Part shown: positions 54,141 through 63,483 of the stretch, piece after piece
Numbering within the stretch: the stretch's first letter is position 1
How the letters are laid out: every line of letters starts with the position of its first letter
Origin: Thermodesulfobium acidiphilum
Lineage (GTDB): Bacteria; Thermodesulfobiota; Thermodesulfobiia; Thermodesulfobiales; Thermodesulfobiaceae
Direction of reading: 5' to 3'
DNA length: 64,000 nt
NCBI RefSeq assembly: GCF_003057965.1
Contig: NZ_CP020921.1
Location: 1,437,001 to 1,501,000, forward strand
The notes under the pieces: generated by a model
Database searches by the model: none
What the model was told of the DNA's origin: nothing
What the model saw: the letters and a program-made list of their open reading frames with translations, nothing else
Program-made: the position numbers and the translations under genes

Positions 54141-55346
54141 TTGGAAGATTTCAAATTTGCAAGTGTAGAAGAAGCTCTCGATGATATAAAAAATTCTAAA
54201 TTAATAATCATTACAGATGACGAAGATAGAGAGAACGAGGGCGATCTATTTATCCCTGCAGAAAAGGTAACACCAGAACACATTAACTTTATGGCAACTT
54301 ATGGAAAGGGACTTATATGTCTTCCTCTAACTGAAGAAAGGCTCAAACAACTGGATATAGAAATGCTTGAAAGTAATAACCCTGATCCCTTTTATACAGC
54401 TTTTGCAATGCCAATTGATGCTAAAAACAATACAACCACTGGCATAAGTGCTTTTGACAGAGCACAAACCATCAGAAAAGCAATAGATCCTAATGCAAAA
54501 CCTGATGACTTCGTTAAGCCTGGCCACGTCTTCCCACTCAAAGCCAGAAAGGGAGGTGTGGTCATCAGAGCAGGGCATACAGAAGCAGCAGTTGACCTTG
54601 CTAGCATGGCAGGATTATTCCCAGCAGGGGTGATATGTGAAATTATGAAAGAAGATGGAACAATGGCAAGGATGCCAGATCTTATTGAATTTTCCAAAAA
54701 ACACAATATAAAAATTTTAACTATTGCAGATCTTATAAAATATAGATTACAAAGCGAAATATGGGTTCAGAGAATGGCTGAAGCAGATTTACCAACCAAA
54801 TATGGTGACTTCAAAATATACGCTTATAGATACTTAATGGACAAAAGCGAACACGTTGCTCTTGTAAAGGGTGACGTCAGAAACAAACAAAACGTTCTTG
54901 TAAGAGTTCATTCAGAGTGCCTTACAGGGGACGTTTTCGGATCTCTAAGATGCGATTGCGGTGACCAACTGCACACTGCTATGAAAATGATAAACGAAGA
55001 AGGATTAGGAGTGATTCTCTATCTTAGGCAAGAAGGAAGAGGCATTGGTCTTGCTAATAAAATTAAAGCATATCACCTTCAAGACACCTGTCATTTAGAT
55101 ACAGTCGAAGCAAATATAAAGCTTGGTTTCCCTCCAGATCTAAGAGAATATGGAATGGGGGCAATGATGCTGAAGGACTTGGGCCTCTCAACTATAAGAA
55201 TTCTTACTAATAACCCCAAAAAATTGCTTGGCATAAAGGGTTTTGGGCTTCAGATAACTGAAAGAGTACCTATAAAAATCGATCCTAATCCTTACAACAA
55301 AGACTATCTAAAGTGCAAAGTTGAAAAAATGGGACATATGTTTTAA
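54141..55346 (+). CDS. ribBA: bifunctional 3,4-dihydroxy-2-butanone-4-phosphate synthase / GTP cyclohydrolase II
   Basis: 401 residues. RibB domain (about 1-200): [18 protein letters not shown] and [17 protein letters not shown]. RibA domain (about 205-400): zinc cysteines in [21 protein letters not shown] and the catalytic [15 protein letters not shown]. Supplies both precursors of riboflavin. TTG start behind AAGGAGG. No FMN riboswitch is seen in the short 120-base upstream region. It is followed by ribH. Confidence 0.97.
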   Translation: MEDFKFASVEEALDDIKNSKLIIITDDEDRENEGDLFIPAEKVTPEHINFMATYGKGLICLPLTEERLKQLDIEMLESNNPDPFYTAFAMPIDAKNNTTTGISAFDRAQTIRKAIDPNAKPDDFVKPGHVFPLKARKGGVVIRAGHTEAAVDLASMAGLFPAGVICEIMKEDGTMARMPDLIEFSKKHNIKILTIADLIKYRLQSEIWVQRMAEADLPTKYGDFKIYAYRYLMDKSEHVALVKGDVRNKQNVLVRVHSECLTGDVFGSLRCDCGDQLHTAMKMINEEGLGVILYLRQEGRGIGLANKIKAYHLQDTCHLDTVEANIKLGFPPDLREYGMGAMMLKDLGLSTIRILTNNPKKLLGIKGFGLQITERVPIKIDPNPYNKDYLKCKVEKMGHMF

Positions 55347-55384
55347 GTATGATCTTTTAAAAAATTTATTTTAGGAGGATATTA

Positions 55385-55858
55385 ATGCAAATATTCGAAG
55401 GAAAGCTTAGCGCTAAAGACCTTAAAATAGGCATTGTTGTGAGTAGATTTAATAGCATAGTTACTTCCAGACTCTTAGATGGTGCCCTTGACTGTCTCAA
55501 TAGACATGAATGTCAGGATAAAAATATAAGCATATACTATGTGCCTGGCGCATGGGAAATCCCTCTTGCTCTAAAAAAATTATCCAAATCAGGAAAATTT
55601 GATGGCATTATAGCCCTTGGCGCTGTAATCAGGGGAGAGACTCCTCATTTTGACTATGTAGCTGCAGAAACGTCAAAGGGTGTTGCGTTAGTTTCACTTG
55701 AACAAGAAATTCCCATATCATTTGGTATACTAACAACAGACACTATGGAACAAGCCTTTGACAGAGCTGGTGGAAAAGCTGGTAACAAAGGTTTTGATTG
55801 CGCATTATCTCTAATTGAAACAATCCAGTTACTAAAGATCACAACCGTCAAAGAGTAA
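55385..55858 (+). CDS. ribH: 6,7-dimethyl-8-ribityllumazine synthase
   Basis: 157 residues. [56 protein letters not shown] and [24 protein letters not shown] are characteristic. Condenses the RibBA products. ATG behind AGGAGG. Operon with ribBA (38 nt apart) and directly before recG. ribD and ribE are not in the window. Confidence 0.97.
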   Translation: MQIFEGKLSAKDLKIGIVVSRFNSIVTSRLLDGALDCLNRHECQDKNISIYYVPGAWEIPLALKKLSKSGKFDGIIALGAVIRGETPHFDYVAAETSKGVALVSLEQEIPISFGILTTDTMEQAFDRAGGKAGNKGFDCALSLIETIQLLKITTVKE

Positions 55859-55874
55859 GAAATTTTAATATTCT

Positions 55875-57878
55875 ATGTCTTTGAGGTCTATTAAGTTGAC
55901 CAACCTCTTAAGGGATCTCTTTTTAGACTCCATAGATGATATTATTTACTATTTTCCAAAAAGATATAAAGAAGTTACAGTCGTCAAATCTCATAATGAC
56001 GTAGTAGCAGGTAAAAATCTTGCTTTCAAGGCACAAATAGGCATACCTGTTTATTATCCTGAAAGAAAGAGGCTAGTAAAAGTTAAACTAAATATTGAAG
56101 GGAAAGAAGCATTTGCTTGCTGGTTTAATCAACCATATAAAAAAAATCAAATCTTAAAATTAAGACCACATGCATATTTTGCTGGTGAAGCTGTTCTTAA
56201 TAACAGAGAACTTGTCTTTTATCACCCCATTTTAAGTAAAGATCCCATTTACCTAAATTCTGGAATTTATCCTGAATATTGCCTAGAAACTAATGATAAT
56301 GAAATTAGAAAAATTATAAAAAACGTATTTGATGAAAAGAAAGAAATAAAGGAGACATTACCAGAATCTTTGATATATAAACTAAAATTAATGAAACTTA
56401 AAGATGCGTTATATACCCTTCACTTTCCAAAAGATTTAAGAAGTTTGGAAAGCGCAAGAAAAAGAATTGCATTTGATGAGCTTTTACAATGGAAATTAAC
56501 AATACTAACCGAAAAACAAAAATTTAGCTCAAAAAGTGCGCCAATATTAAATCCGGAATCAAAGCTAGTAAAAAAATTCTTATCTTCACTACCATTTGCA
56601 CTAACAGAAGATCAAAAAAGGGTTATTGACGAGATCTTTTCTGACGTAAGTAAAAATAAGCCAATGCAAAGACTTCTTCAGGGAGATGTAGGCTCAGGCA
56701 AAACTGTAATTGCTGTTAGTGCTCTACTGTGTGCTGTATCTTCGGGCTTTCAATCGGCATTTATGGTTCCATCAGAAATACTATCAAAGCAACATTATGA
56801 GAAACTACGTGAATGGCTTAAGCCCATGGGAGTAAAAATTTATCTTTTAACAGGTTCAACAAAAAAATCAGAAAGAAATTTAATAATAGAAGAAATAAAT
56901 AAAGGAATACCATTGATTCTTACAGGCACTCACGCACTTATCACTGAAGGTCTTGAATTAAAAAATCTTGGACTAGTAGTCATAGATGAACAACACAGGT
57001 TTGGAGTAAGACAAAGATTAAGTTTAATAGAAAAAGGTATATGTCCACATACCCTGGTTATGACAGCAACTCCAATACCGCGAACTTTAGCATCTATTTT
57101 TTATGCTGACCTGGATTACTCTGAAATAAGAACTATGCCAGAAGGTCGAAAAGAAATAGTTACAAAAATAATCCACAAAAGCGATATTAAGAAACTTTAC
57201 TCAATAATACGTGAAAATCTAAAAAAATATGATTCAAGAGTCTTTTATGTTTGTCCCTTAATTGAAGATTCTAATTCTCTAAAGCTAGAATCTGTAAAAA
57301 AAAGATATAAAGAACTGGTAAATATTTTTCCAGAATTTGAAGTAGGACTCATACATGGAAAACTCAGTCAAAGTGAGCAAGACAAAATTATGCAAGACTT
57401 TAAGGCTGGTAAGATCAAAATACTTGTCTCTACCACAGTTATCGAGGTAGGAATCGATATTCCTCAAGCAAACATTATGGTAATAGAAAATCCAGAAAGA
57501 TTTGGTTTAGCCCAGTTACACCAACTTCGTGGGAGAATAGGAAGAGGTAATCTCAATTCAACTTGTTACTTGTTAGTGGATGAAGAATCGTACTCTTCCA
57601 GAAGAATACAAATTTTCGAGAAAGTAAAGAATGGATTCGAACTTGCCGAAAAGGATCTGGAACTAAGAGGTCAGGGTGAAATAATTGGTTCCAAGCAAAG
57701 TGGTATGGATGAGACATTAAAGGTTGCAAATCCCCTAAAGGATGCGGATATAATGAGAATAGCTCAAAAAGTTGCAGAGTTAATTATATCAAAAGACCCC
57801 GATCTAACTCGTTTTAAAGAGTTAAAATTAAAGATGGAAAAAACGTTTAAGGATAGAGAGGTAATAAAGGCAATTTGA
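55875..57878 (+). CDS. recG: ATP-dependent DNA helicase RecG
   Basis: 667 residues, slightly short because the N-terminal wedge is reduced. YYFPKRYKE starts the family core, then LTEDQKRVIDEIFSD, Walker A GDVGSGKTVIA, DEQHRFG, TATPIPRT, and the C-terminal ATTVIEVGIDIPQAN-like STTVIEVGIDIPQANIMVIE and QLHQLRGRIGRG. Remodels stalled replication forks. The ATG has no clear Shine-Dalgarno and lies 17 nt after ribH, so coupling is likely. Confidence 0.96.
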   Translation: MSLRSIKLTNLLRDLFLDSIDDIIYYFPKRYKEVTVVKSHNDVVAGKNLAFKAQIGIPVYYPERKRLVKVKLNIEGKEAFACWFNQPYKKNQILKLRPHAYFAGEAVLNNRELVFYHPILSKDPIYLNSGIYPEYCLETNDNEIRKIIKNVFDEKKEIKETLPESLIYKLKLMKLKDALYTLHFPKDLRSLESARKRIAFDELLQWKLTILTEKQKFSSKSAPILNPESKLVKKFLSSLPFALTEDQKRVIDEIFSDVSKNKPMQRLLQGDVGSGKTVIAVSALLCAVSSGFQSAFMVPSEILSKQHYEKLREWLKPMGVKIYLLTGSTKKSERNLIIEEINKGIPLILTGTHALITEGLELKNLGLVVIDEQHRFGVRQRLSLIEKGICPHTLVMTATPIPRTLASIFYADLDYSEIRTMPEGRKEIVTKIIHKSDIKKLYSIIRENLKKYDSRVFYVCPLIEDSNSLKLESVKKRYKELVNIFPEFEVGLIHGKLSQSEQDKIMQDFKAGKIKILVSTTVIEVGIDIPQANIMVIENPERFGLAQLHQLRGRIGRGNLNSTCYLLVDEESYSSRRIQIFEKVKNGFELAEKDLELRGQGEIIGSKQSGMDETLKVANPLKDADIMRIAQKVAELIISKDPDLTRFKELKLKMEKTFKDREVIKAI

Positions 57879-58438
57879 AAACTATAATTATAGGCGGAGA
57901 ATTTAAAAATAGGCCCCTAGTTAGCCCAAAAACTAATGAAGTAAGGCCACTTAGTTCCAGAGTTAGAAAGTCCCTAATGGATGTCCTTGGAAGTATGGTA
58001 ATTGATTGCACACTTTTGGATCTCTTTGCTGGAATTGGCTCTGTTTCAATAGAATTTCTCTCACGAGGGGCTAAAAGTGTAGTTAGTGTTGAGAAAAATC
58101 CAAAAATTGCAAATTTTCTCAAAAAAAACCTTGAAAATTTTAATTTACTCAATAGATGTACAATACTAAATTATTCGGCAGAAAAATTTTTGCTTAATTG
58201 TCATGATATAAAATTTGATATAATCTATATGGATCCGCCTTTTTCTTATGATTTAGAAACACTTTTACAAATTTTTTCTAATTTTAAAGGTTATCACAAA
58301 AAATCAGTATTTATTTTGCATCATTTTTTTAAAAATAAACCAAAGGAGAAGTTAGGTTATTGGAAAATGTTAGATTCAAGAACTTATTCAAGCAATACAA
58401 TTACTTTTTATGTGCCAGAAGATTATTTAGATGATTAA
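57875..58438 (+). CDS. rsmD: 16S rRNA (guanine(966)-N2)-methyltransferase
   Basis: 187 residues. GGEFKNRPLVSP, RPLSSRVRKSLMDVLGSM, the SAM motif LLDLFAGIGSVSIEFLSRGA and IYMDPPFSYD (D-P-P-F in place of D-P-P-Y) match RsmD. TTG start overlapping the recG stop as TTGA. Precedes coaD, the usual rsmD-coaD pair. Confidence 0.95.
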   Translation: MKTIIIGGEFKNRPLVSPKTNEVRPLSSRVRKSLMDVLGSMVIDCTLLDLFAGIGSVSIEFLSRGAKSVVSVEKNPKIANFLKKNLENFNLLNRCTILNYSAEKFLLNCHDIKFDIIYMDPPFSYDLETLLQIFSNFKGYHKKSVFILHHFFKNKPKEKLGYWKMLDSRTYSSNTITFYVPEDYLDD

Positions 58439-58937
58439 AAAAGCTTTATATCCAGGCAGTTTTGATCCGATAACTTTAGGTCACTTAGATATTGCGAGAA
58501 GAGCATCCCATCTTTTTGACGAAATAATCATTGCAGTAGCATATAATGAAAAGAAAAAAGCTTTATTTAACATAGAAGAAAGAGTAAATCTTATAAAGGA
58601 GTCACTCAAAGAAAGAAATATGCCAAACAACGTATACGTAACTAGTTACACATGCTTAACAATTGAATTTGCAAAATCATTAAATGTTAGTTCGATAATA
58701 AGAGGTTTAAGAGTAATTTCTGATTTTGAATTTGAATTCCAGATGGCTCTTACCAATAGAAGAATGGATCCAAGGATAGAAACGGTTTTTTTAATGACAC
58801 ACGAAGATTATTCATATATTAGTTCTACAATAATAAAAGAAATTGCTTCTTTAAATGGTAATGTAACTCCCTGGGTAACAGACGTTGTAAAAAATGCGCT
58901 AAATGAAAAACTATTTGGAAAAGAGGGGAAAAAATGA
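58431..58937 (+). CDS. coaD: phosphopantetheine adenylyltransferase
   Basis: 168 residues. YPGSFDPITLGHLDI (T-x-G-H nucleotidyltransferase motif), IRGLRVISDFEFEFQMA and SSTIIKEIASLNG. Catalyses the penultimate step of coenzyme A synthesis. It overlaps rsmD by eight bases and the next gene by an ATGA. Confidence 0.96.
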   Translation: MIKKALYPGSFDPITLGHLDIARRASHLFDEIIIAVAYNEKKKALFNIEERVNLIKESLKERNMPNNVYVTSYTCLTIEFAKSLNVSSIIRGLRVISDFEFEFQMALTNRRMDPRIETVFLMTHEDYSYISSTIIKEIASLNGNVTPWVTDVVKNALNEKLFGKEGKK

Positions 58938-59386
58938 GTCAAACTTTTTTAAAATTCATAGAAGACCTTGAACTTCTAGTAATGAGTTCTCCAAAAATTC
59001 CGCTTACAAATATGGTATTTGTAAATGAGCAAGAGATATTTAGAATTATAGATTCAATCAGAATGAATATTCCACAGGAAATAGTTGATGCTCAAAGATT
59101 TTTACAAGAAAAAGAAAATATAATAAACGAAGCCCAGAAAAAAGCTGATGAAATAATTCTCAATGCAGACCTAAAAGCCAAACAAAAATTAGATGAAAAC
59201 GACTTAATTATAAGGGCAAGAGAAGAGTCAGAGAAAATTAAAAATGAGGCAAGAGCCGAAGCAAATAGACTTATGAAAGAGGCAAGAGATTACTCAGAAA
59301 ACGTTTTACAAAAACTTGAGATAGAAATAGATAAGCTTTTGACTTCAATCAGAAAGGGCAAGGAAATATTAAGGTCTAAAGATTAG
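58934..59386 (+). CDS. coiled-coil protein of unknown function
   Basis: 150 residues. After a short N-terminal region (about 1-55, IPLTNMVFVNEQEIFRIIDSIR) comes a long charged helix (about 55-150) with many Glu, Lys, Ala and Arg, a probable coiled coil of the sort seen in ATP-synthase b subunits. Genes like this often follow coaD in clostridia-like genomes. It lacks a membrane anchor. ATGA overlap with coaD. Confidence 0.7.
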   Translation: MSQTFLKFIEDLELLVMSSPKIPLTNMVFVNEQEIFRIIDSIRMNIPQEIVDAQRFLQEKENIINEAQKKADEIILNADLKAKQKLDENDLIIRAREESEKIKNEARAEANRLMKEARDYSENVLQKLEIEIDKLLTSIRKGKEILRSKD

Positions 59387-59399
59387 TATATTTTTCTTA

Positions 59400-59834
59400 T
59401 TACTTTTCAATCTCCAATAAATTCATTGGAACAATTATTGCAGGAATTCCAGCTCTAAAAAACATATTTTGTGAAAATTCTCTTATAAATGGCCAAACAG
59501 CCTTTATAGAAGCTTCAATAACCATGTTATCTTTTTCTTTTGTTTTTCTATTCTCAGTTATCACTAGAAAATAAGTTGCTGAAAATTCAAGCCAGGGCTT
59601 TTTTCTTCTGCTACTTCCCTCTTCTATATTTTCATCTAGTTCAGTACCTCTGATGTTTGTAACAATTTCTACTTCATGTGTCCTGTCTACTGTATTTTTT
59701 ATAGAAGGCTTTATATCTACAGATATTGAACTTTCTGGGGAATGAAGCGGCTTCATCTTGAAAGTACAATTTATAAGCGATAAGGCTTCTAATTTATATT
59801 CATTGTTTATAATTTTACTATCTCTTTTTTTCAT
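59400..59834 (-). CDS. SecB-like chaperone-fold protein
   Basis: 144 residues, beta-rich. The C-terminal stretch VWPFIREFSQNMFFRAGIPAIIVPMNLLE resembles the SecB block LFPYxRE-x-I-x-x-L-T-x-R-A-G-F-P-P-V-L-L-P-P-I-N-F, and SLINCTFKMKPLHSP is a plausible SecB N-terminus. It may be a protein-export or antitoxin-type chaperone; the likeness is partial. No toxin-like gene lies beside it. ATG with AGGAGG. Confidence 0.55.
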   Translation of the reverse strand: MKKRDSKIINNEYKLEALSLINCTFKMKPLHSPESSISVDIKPSIKNTVDRTHEVEIVTNIRGTELDENIEEGSSRRKKPWLEFSATYFLVITENRKTKEKDNMVIEASIKAVWPFIREFSQNMFFRAGIPAIIVPMNLLEIEK

Positions 59835-59888
59835 AATTTCCTCCTAGCTAACTCAGTAAATATATTATAACAGCTTTAGAAGATAAAA

Positions 59889-61286
59889 TTAATCCTCCCT
59901 CATTATGTCAATCAACTCTTGCCTATTTGACACATTACACTTCCTGAATATATTCCTCATATGGGTCTTAAAAGTATTTTCAGAAATATGCATAGTTTCA
60001 GCAATATATCTGCCATTCCTACCCATTAAAATATACTTAACAATTTCCTTTTCTCTAGGAGTGAAGGCAAAAGAATCAAACTTTTTTTCAAAAATAGTTT
60101 CAAATTTAGAATCCTTTACTACAACTACAGATTTCTTTTTCTTAAAAAAAGGAAAGGGTTCATAATAATCAGCTTTTACCAGAGCAAACAAAAGAGCCAG
60201 AATAATACCAGCAGTATAAGATAATAAACTAACCAGTTCAAAATTTTGCGGAATTCGATGAATGAAAAAATATAATATATCACCAATAAAAACGGAGCCA
60301 GTGATTATAAAATATCCAAAAGATAAAACTCTAATATCATATCCTCTTTGGATAGAAAGGGATAAAGTTAAAGCTAAAGAATAAAAATCAAAGATTGCAA
60401 ATCCAATCTGAAAAAGAGAGAAAATTATAAACAAAAATGGATTTTCAAAATAAATTGGGAACAAAAAAAAAGCAACAATTAATATGGCCAGTGATGGCCT
60501 ATAAAGACTGGAAATTTCAAGTTTCTTGAAGTAGATGAAAAGAGGCAAAACCAGAGTACCAATGCAATAAGCTATGTTCGACAAAAAATAGTTGTTGTTA
60601 GTAGAAAAATTTAAAAGAAAATTATAAACTGCTCCGCCACAAAAATAAAACCCAAGGAAAACAAAAATAATTTTTTTAGGAAAAATTCCAAAATCAAATT
60701 TACTAAATTTCTTTTGAAAATGTAAATCAAAATTAATTTTAAATAAAACAGACATTAACAAGGGTAACAAACAAAAAATTAAATATGAAAAGTTATTGTT
60801 TATTATATTTAGTAAAAACATAACACTTGTAGCAAAAAGAGTAGAAAGAGCAAAAATAACGGACCAAAAAACAAAATTTTCTCTAAAAAACATTGAAAGC
60901 GTTAAAATAAATAAATAACTAAAGAAAATAGAACAAAGTGAAATTAATAAAATAGGTAAGATAATATTATTAGAAATACAATTCCCAAAAAATAGTCCCA
61001 ATAAGAAAACTGAAAAAAGAATTGACAATATTTTAATAAAAGGATTAATAATCTCAATAAATCTTTTATTATTAAATAACTTAACCATAATAAAAAAGGT
61101 TAAAGCCTGAACAAGCAAAAAAGTTCTAAACAAAATAGCACAAGATATGTGCCACCGCTCAGCCACCACATACAAAAATGGCCCATCAAGAAAGAATAGC
61201 CATAGGTAGATAAATAATAAACCTAAGGATAAAAGAAAAAAAAATCTCTCCCTCGTCAAATAAGACAAATAATACCTGAAGAACAA
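59889..61286 (-). CDS. membrane-anchored LuxR-family regulator
   Basis: 465 residues. About twelve membrane helices fill residues 1-380, then a charged linker and a LuxR-type helix-turn-helix (FAFTPREKEIVKYILMGRNGRYIAETMHISENTFKTHMRNIFRKCNVSNRQELIDIMRE, about 405-465). The domain plan matches membrane LuxR regulators found in anaerobic Actinobacteria and Firmicutes. Ligand unknown. TTG start with AAAGGGG ten bases upstream. It is encoded next to, and divergent from, an efflux operon that it might control. Confidence 0.85.
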   Translation of the reverse strand: MFFRYYLSYLTRERFFFLLSLGLLFIYLWLFFLDGPFLYVVAERWHISCAILFRTFLLVQALTFFIMVKLFNNKRFIEIINPFIKILSILFSVFLLGLFFGNCISNNIILPILLISLCSIFFSYLFILTLSMFFRENFVFWSVIFALSTLFATSVMFLLNIINNNFSYLIFCLLPLLMSVLFKINFDLHFQKKFSKFDFGIFPKKIIFVFLGFYFCGGAVYNFLLNFSTNNNYFLSNIAYCIGTLVLPLFIYFKKLEISSLYRPSLAILIVAFFLFPIYFENPFLFIIFSLFQIGFAIFDFYSLALTLSLSIQRGYDIRVLSFGYFIITGSVFIGDILYFFIHRIPQNFELVSLLSYTAGIILALLFALVKADYYEPFPFFKKKKSVVVVKDSKFETIFEKKFDSFAFTPREKEIVKYILMGRNGRYIAETMHISENTFKTHMRNIFRKCNVSNRQELIDIMRED

Positions 61287-61370
61287 CTAAATAACCCCTT
61301 TTGAGTGATATACAAAAGCTTTTTTACATTATAACATCATAATAAAAATAAAATTTTAGAGGGGGCAAAA

Positions 61371-61571
61371 ATGAAAAAATTAGCTAAAAAACAAAATAAA
61401 ATAAAGTGGTCAGATGATGTTGGTATTCCAAAGTGTTTTATTTTTCCAGAAACAGAAAATCTTAGCTACAAAACAAAAAAGGGATTAAAGTTGGAGTTTC
61501 TAATATCTTTAGAAGATTTAAAAGTTCACAATGCCCTGGCTATAGGAAGAAATTCACTAAGAATGGTATAA
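61371..61571 (+). CDS. small hypothetical protein
   Basis: 66 residues, basic N-terminus (KKLAKKQNKIKW), no membrane helix, no known family. The Shine-Dalgarno AGAGGGGG precedes its ATG. It lies between the LuxR regulator and the HlyD operon, 30 nt from the latter. Confidence 0.5.
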   Translation: MKKLAKKQNKIKWSDDVGIPKCFIFPETENLSYKTKKGLKLEFLISLEDLKVHNALAIGRNSLRMV

Positions 61572-61600
61572 TATAAAAAAACAAAAATTAAGAGGTATCT

Positions 61601-62590
61601 TTGAAGAACAAAAGAACAATTGTTACTTTCTCAATAGTATTGATAGCAGCAATATTGATATACTGGTTTGTAATAAGAAGGGAACCGCCGAATAACTTTA
61701 TTGAAGTTTCTGGAAATATTGAAGCAGACCAATACAACGTCTCTTTTCAAATCTACGGCACTTTATCTTCTTTAATGGTACATGAAGGAGATAAAGTAAA
61801 AAAGGGCGAATTACTTGCTATCCTTTCAAGAAAAGATCTTGAAGATTCTTTACAAGCAGCCATACACAATATGAACAAGGCAAAAGCTTTATACGATCAA
61901 TATCTTTCTGGATACAGGGCCCAAGACATAAAGATGGCTGAAGCCGATAGAGATGCTAAATTTGCACAGTTTGAAAAGGCAAAAAGCGACTATATTAGAT
62001 ATGAAAAATTATACAAAGAGGATGCTATTCCAGCTTCAAGCTTTGACAATATTAAAAGCATTTATCTTTCTTCCAAAGAGGCATTAAAAGCAAGTGAACA
62101 AAGACTTAAAGAATTGCAATCAGGCTATAGACAAGAAGAAGTTGAATCTTCTAAAGAAGCATACAAAGAAAGCGTCGCTAAAGTAGAGCAAGCAAAAACA
62201 ATCTTAGGATATACCAGGATTTACTCACCTATTGACGGCGTTGTGTATTCTAAAGATTCAGAAGTAGGAGAATTCGTTTCATCAGGTACTCCTGTGTTAA
62301 CTCTTTACGATTTGAATAGCACATATGTAAAGGTGTACGTAAGTGAAAAGGATATTGGCTTTGTTAAATTAAACGCACCATGTACTATAAAGGTTGACTC
62401 TTTCCCGGATAAAAATTTTAGCGGATATGTAGAAGCAATATCAGACAAAGCAGAATATACTCCTAAATTTATTCAGACTAAAGAGGAAAGAGTCAAATAT
62501 ATGTTCTGGGTTAAGGTAAAAATCAATAACCCTGAAGGTATTTTAAAACCTGGAATGCCAGCAGATGTTTATATAGAAAAAGCCCAATGA
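61601..62590 (+). CDS. HlyD-family membrane fusion protein of an ABC exporter
   Basis: 329 residues. One N-terminal membrane helix (about 8-24), lipoyl-like halves (VSGNIEADQYNVSFQIYGTLSSLMVHEGDKVKKGELLAIL and YTRIYSPIDGVVYSKDSEVGEFVSSGTPVLTL), a coiled-coil hairpin between them (about 80-200), and a C-terminal beta barrel. It matches YbhG/YhiI-type adaptors that work with ABC-2 exporters. TTG start after AAGAGG. It overlaps the first ATPase gene by four bases. Confidence 0.93.
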   Translation: MKNKRTIVTFSIVLIAAILIYWFVIRREPPNNFIEVSGNIEADQYNVSFQIYGTLSSLMVHEGDKVKKGELLAILSRKDLEDSLQAAIHNMNKAKALYDQYLSGYRAQDIKMAEADRDAKFAQFEKAKSDYIRYEKLYKEDAIPASSFDNIKSIYLSSKEALKASEQRLKELQSGYRQEEVESSKEAYKESVAKVEQAKTILGYTRIYSPIDGVVYSKDSEVGEFVSSGTPVLTLYDLNSTYVKVYVSEKDIGFVKLNAPCTIKVDSFPDKNFSGYVEAISDKAEYTPKFIQTKEERVKYMFWVKVKINNPEGILKPGMPADVYIEKAQ

Positions 62591-63483
62591 TCTCAATCGT
62601 TAACATAAGTAAAACCTTTTACAAAAAGAAGGTATTAGATAATATAAATCTTGAGCTAGACAAGGGAGAGATTTTAACTATCCTAGGACCTGATGGATCA
62701 GGGAAAACTACCTTAATAAAAATTATTATCGGATTGTTTCGCCCAGATTCAGGAGAAATATTTATAAATAACATAAACATTACGAAAGATATATCTTCAA
62801 CAAGGGAATTAATAGGATATAAGGCACAAGAATTTTCATTATATCAAGATCTTACTGTCAGTGAAAATATTAGATTTTTCGGAAATCTTTACTCTTTATC
62901 TGGGAAAGAGCTCGATGAAAGAGAAAATTTTATACTTGAATTTATAGGCTTGAAAAGTTTTAAAAACAGGTTTGCTGAAACACTTTCTGGAGGAATGAAA
63001 ACTAGACTTGCCATTGGTTGTGCTTTAATACACAATCCATCAGTACTTCTATTAGACGAACCAAACGTAGGCGTGGATCCTGCCTCAAGAAAAAGTGTTT
63101 GGAAACTCTTAAGAGAACTTACCAATTCAGGTAAAACAATTATAGTAACTACGCCTTATTTCCTTGAAGGAGAACTGTCAGACAAAGTAGTATTTATTAA
63201 AGAAGGTAAAACAGTTTTATTTGGGAAGCCAAAAGAACTTATTGAAAATCTTGATTTTATAGTATACAAAGTAGAAGGAGAAAATTTACAAAACGTTTAT
63301 TTCGATTTAAAGAAAAAAGAACTTGAATTTAAATACTGGTTAAAAAATGAGCACATAAGGGTATTGCTACCCAAAACTGAAAAATTAAGTAAAATTTTTG
63401 ACAAAATTCATATTAATAATAATAAAACAGTAAGAGTAGATAAACCTGACCTGGAGGATATATATTTATGGCATTCGACGTAG
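62587..63483 (+). CDS. ABC exporter ATPase, first of two (YbhF N-half-like)
   Basis: 298 residues. Walker A GPDGSGKTT, signature LSGGMKTRLAIG, Walker B LLLDEPNVGVD. The C-terminal extension (about 230-298) is typical of DrrA/YbhF ATPases. In E. coli two such ATPases are fused in one YbhF protein; here they are separate adjacent genes. The second gene starts inside this one. Confidence 0.93.
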   Translation: MISIVNISKTFYKKKVLDNINLELDKGEILTILGPDGSGKTTLIKIIIGLFRPDSGEIFINNINITKDISSTRELIGYKAQEFSLYQDLTVSENIRFFGNLYSLSGKELDERENFILEFIGLKSFKNRFAETLSGGMKTRLAIGCALIHNPSVLLLDEPNVGVDPASRKSVWKLLRELTNSGKTIIVTTPYFLEGELSDKVVFIKEGKTVLFGKPKELIENLDFIVYKVEGENLQNVYFDLKKKELEFKYWLKNEHIRVLLPKTEKLSKIFDKIHINNNKTVRVDKPDLEDIYLWHST

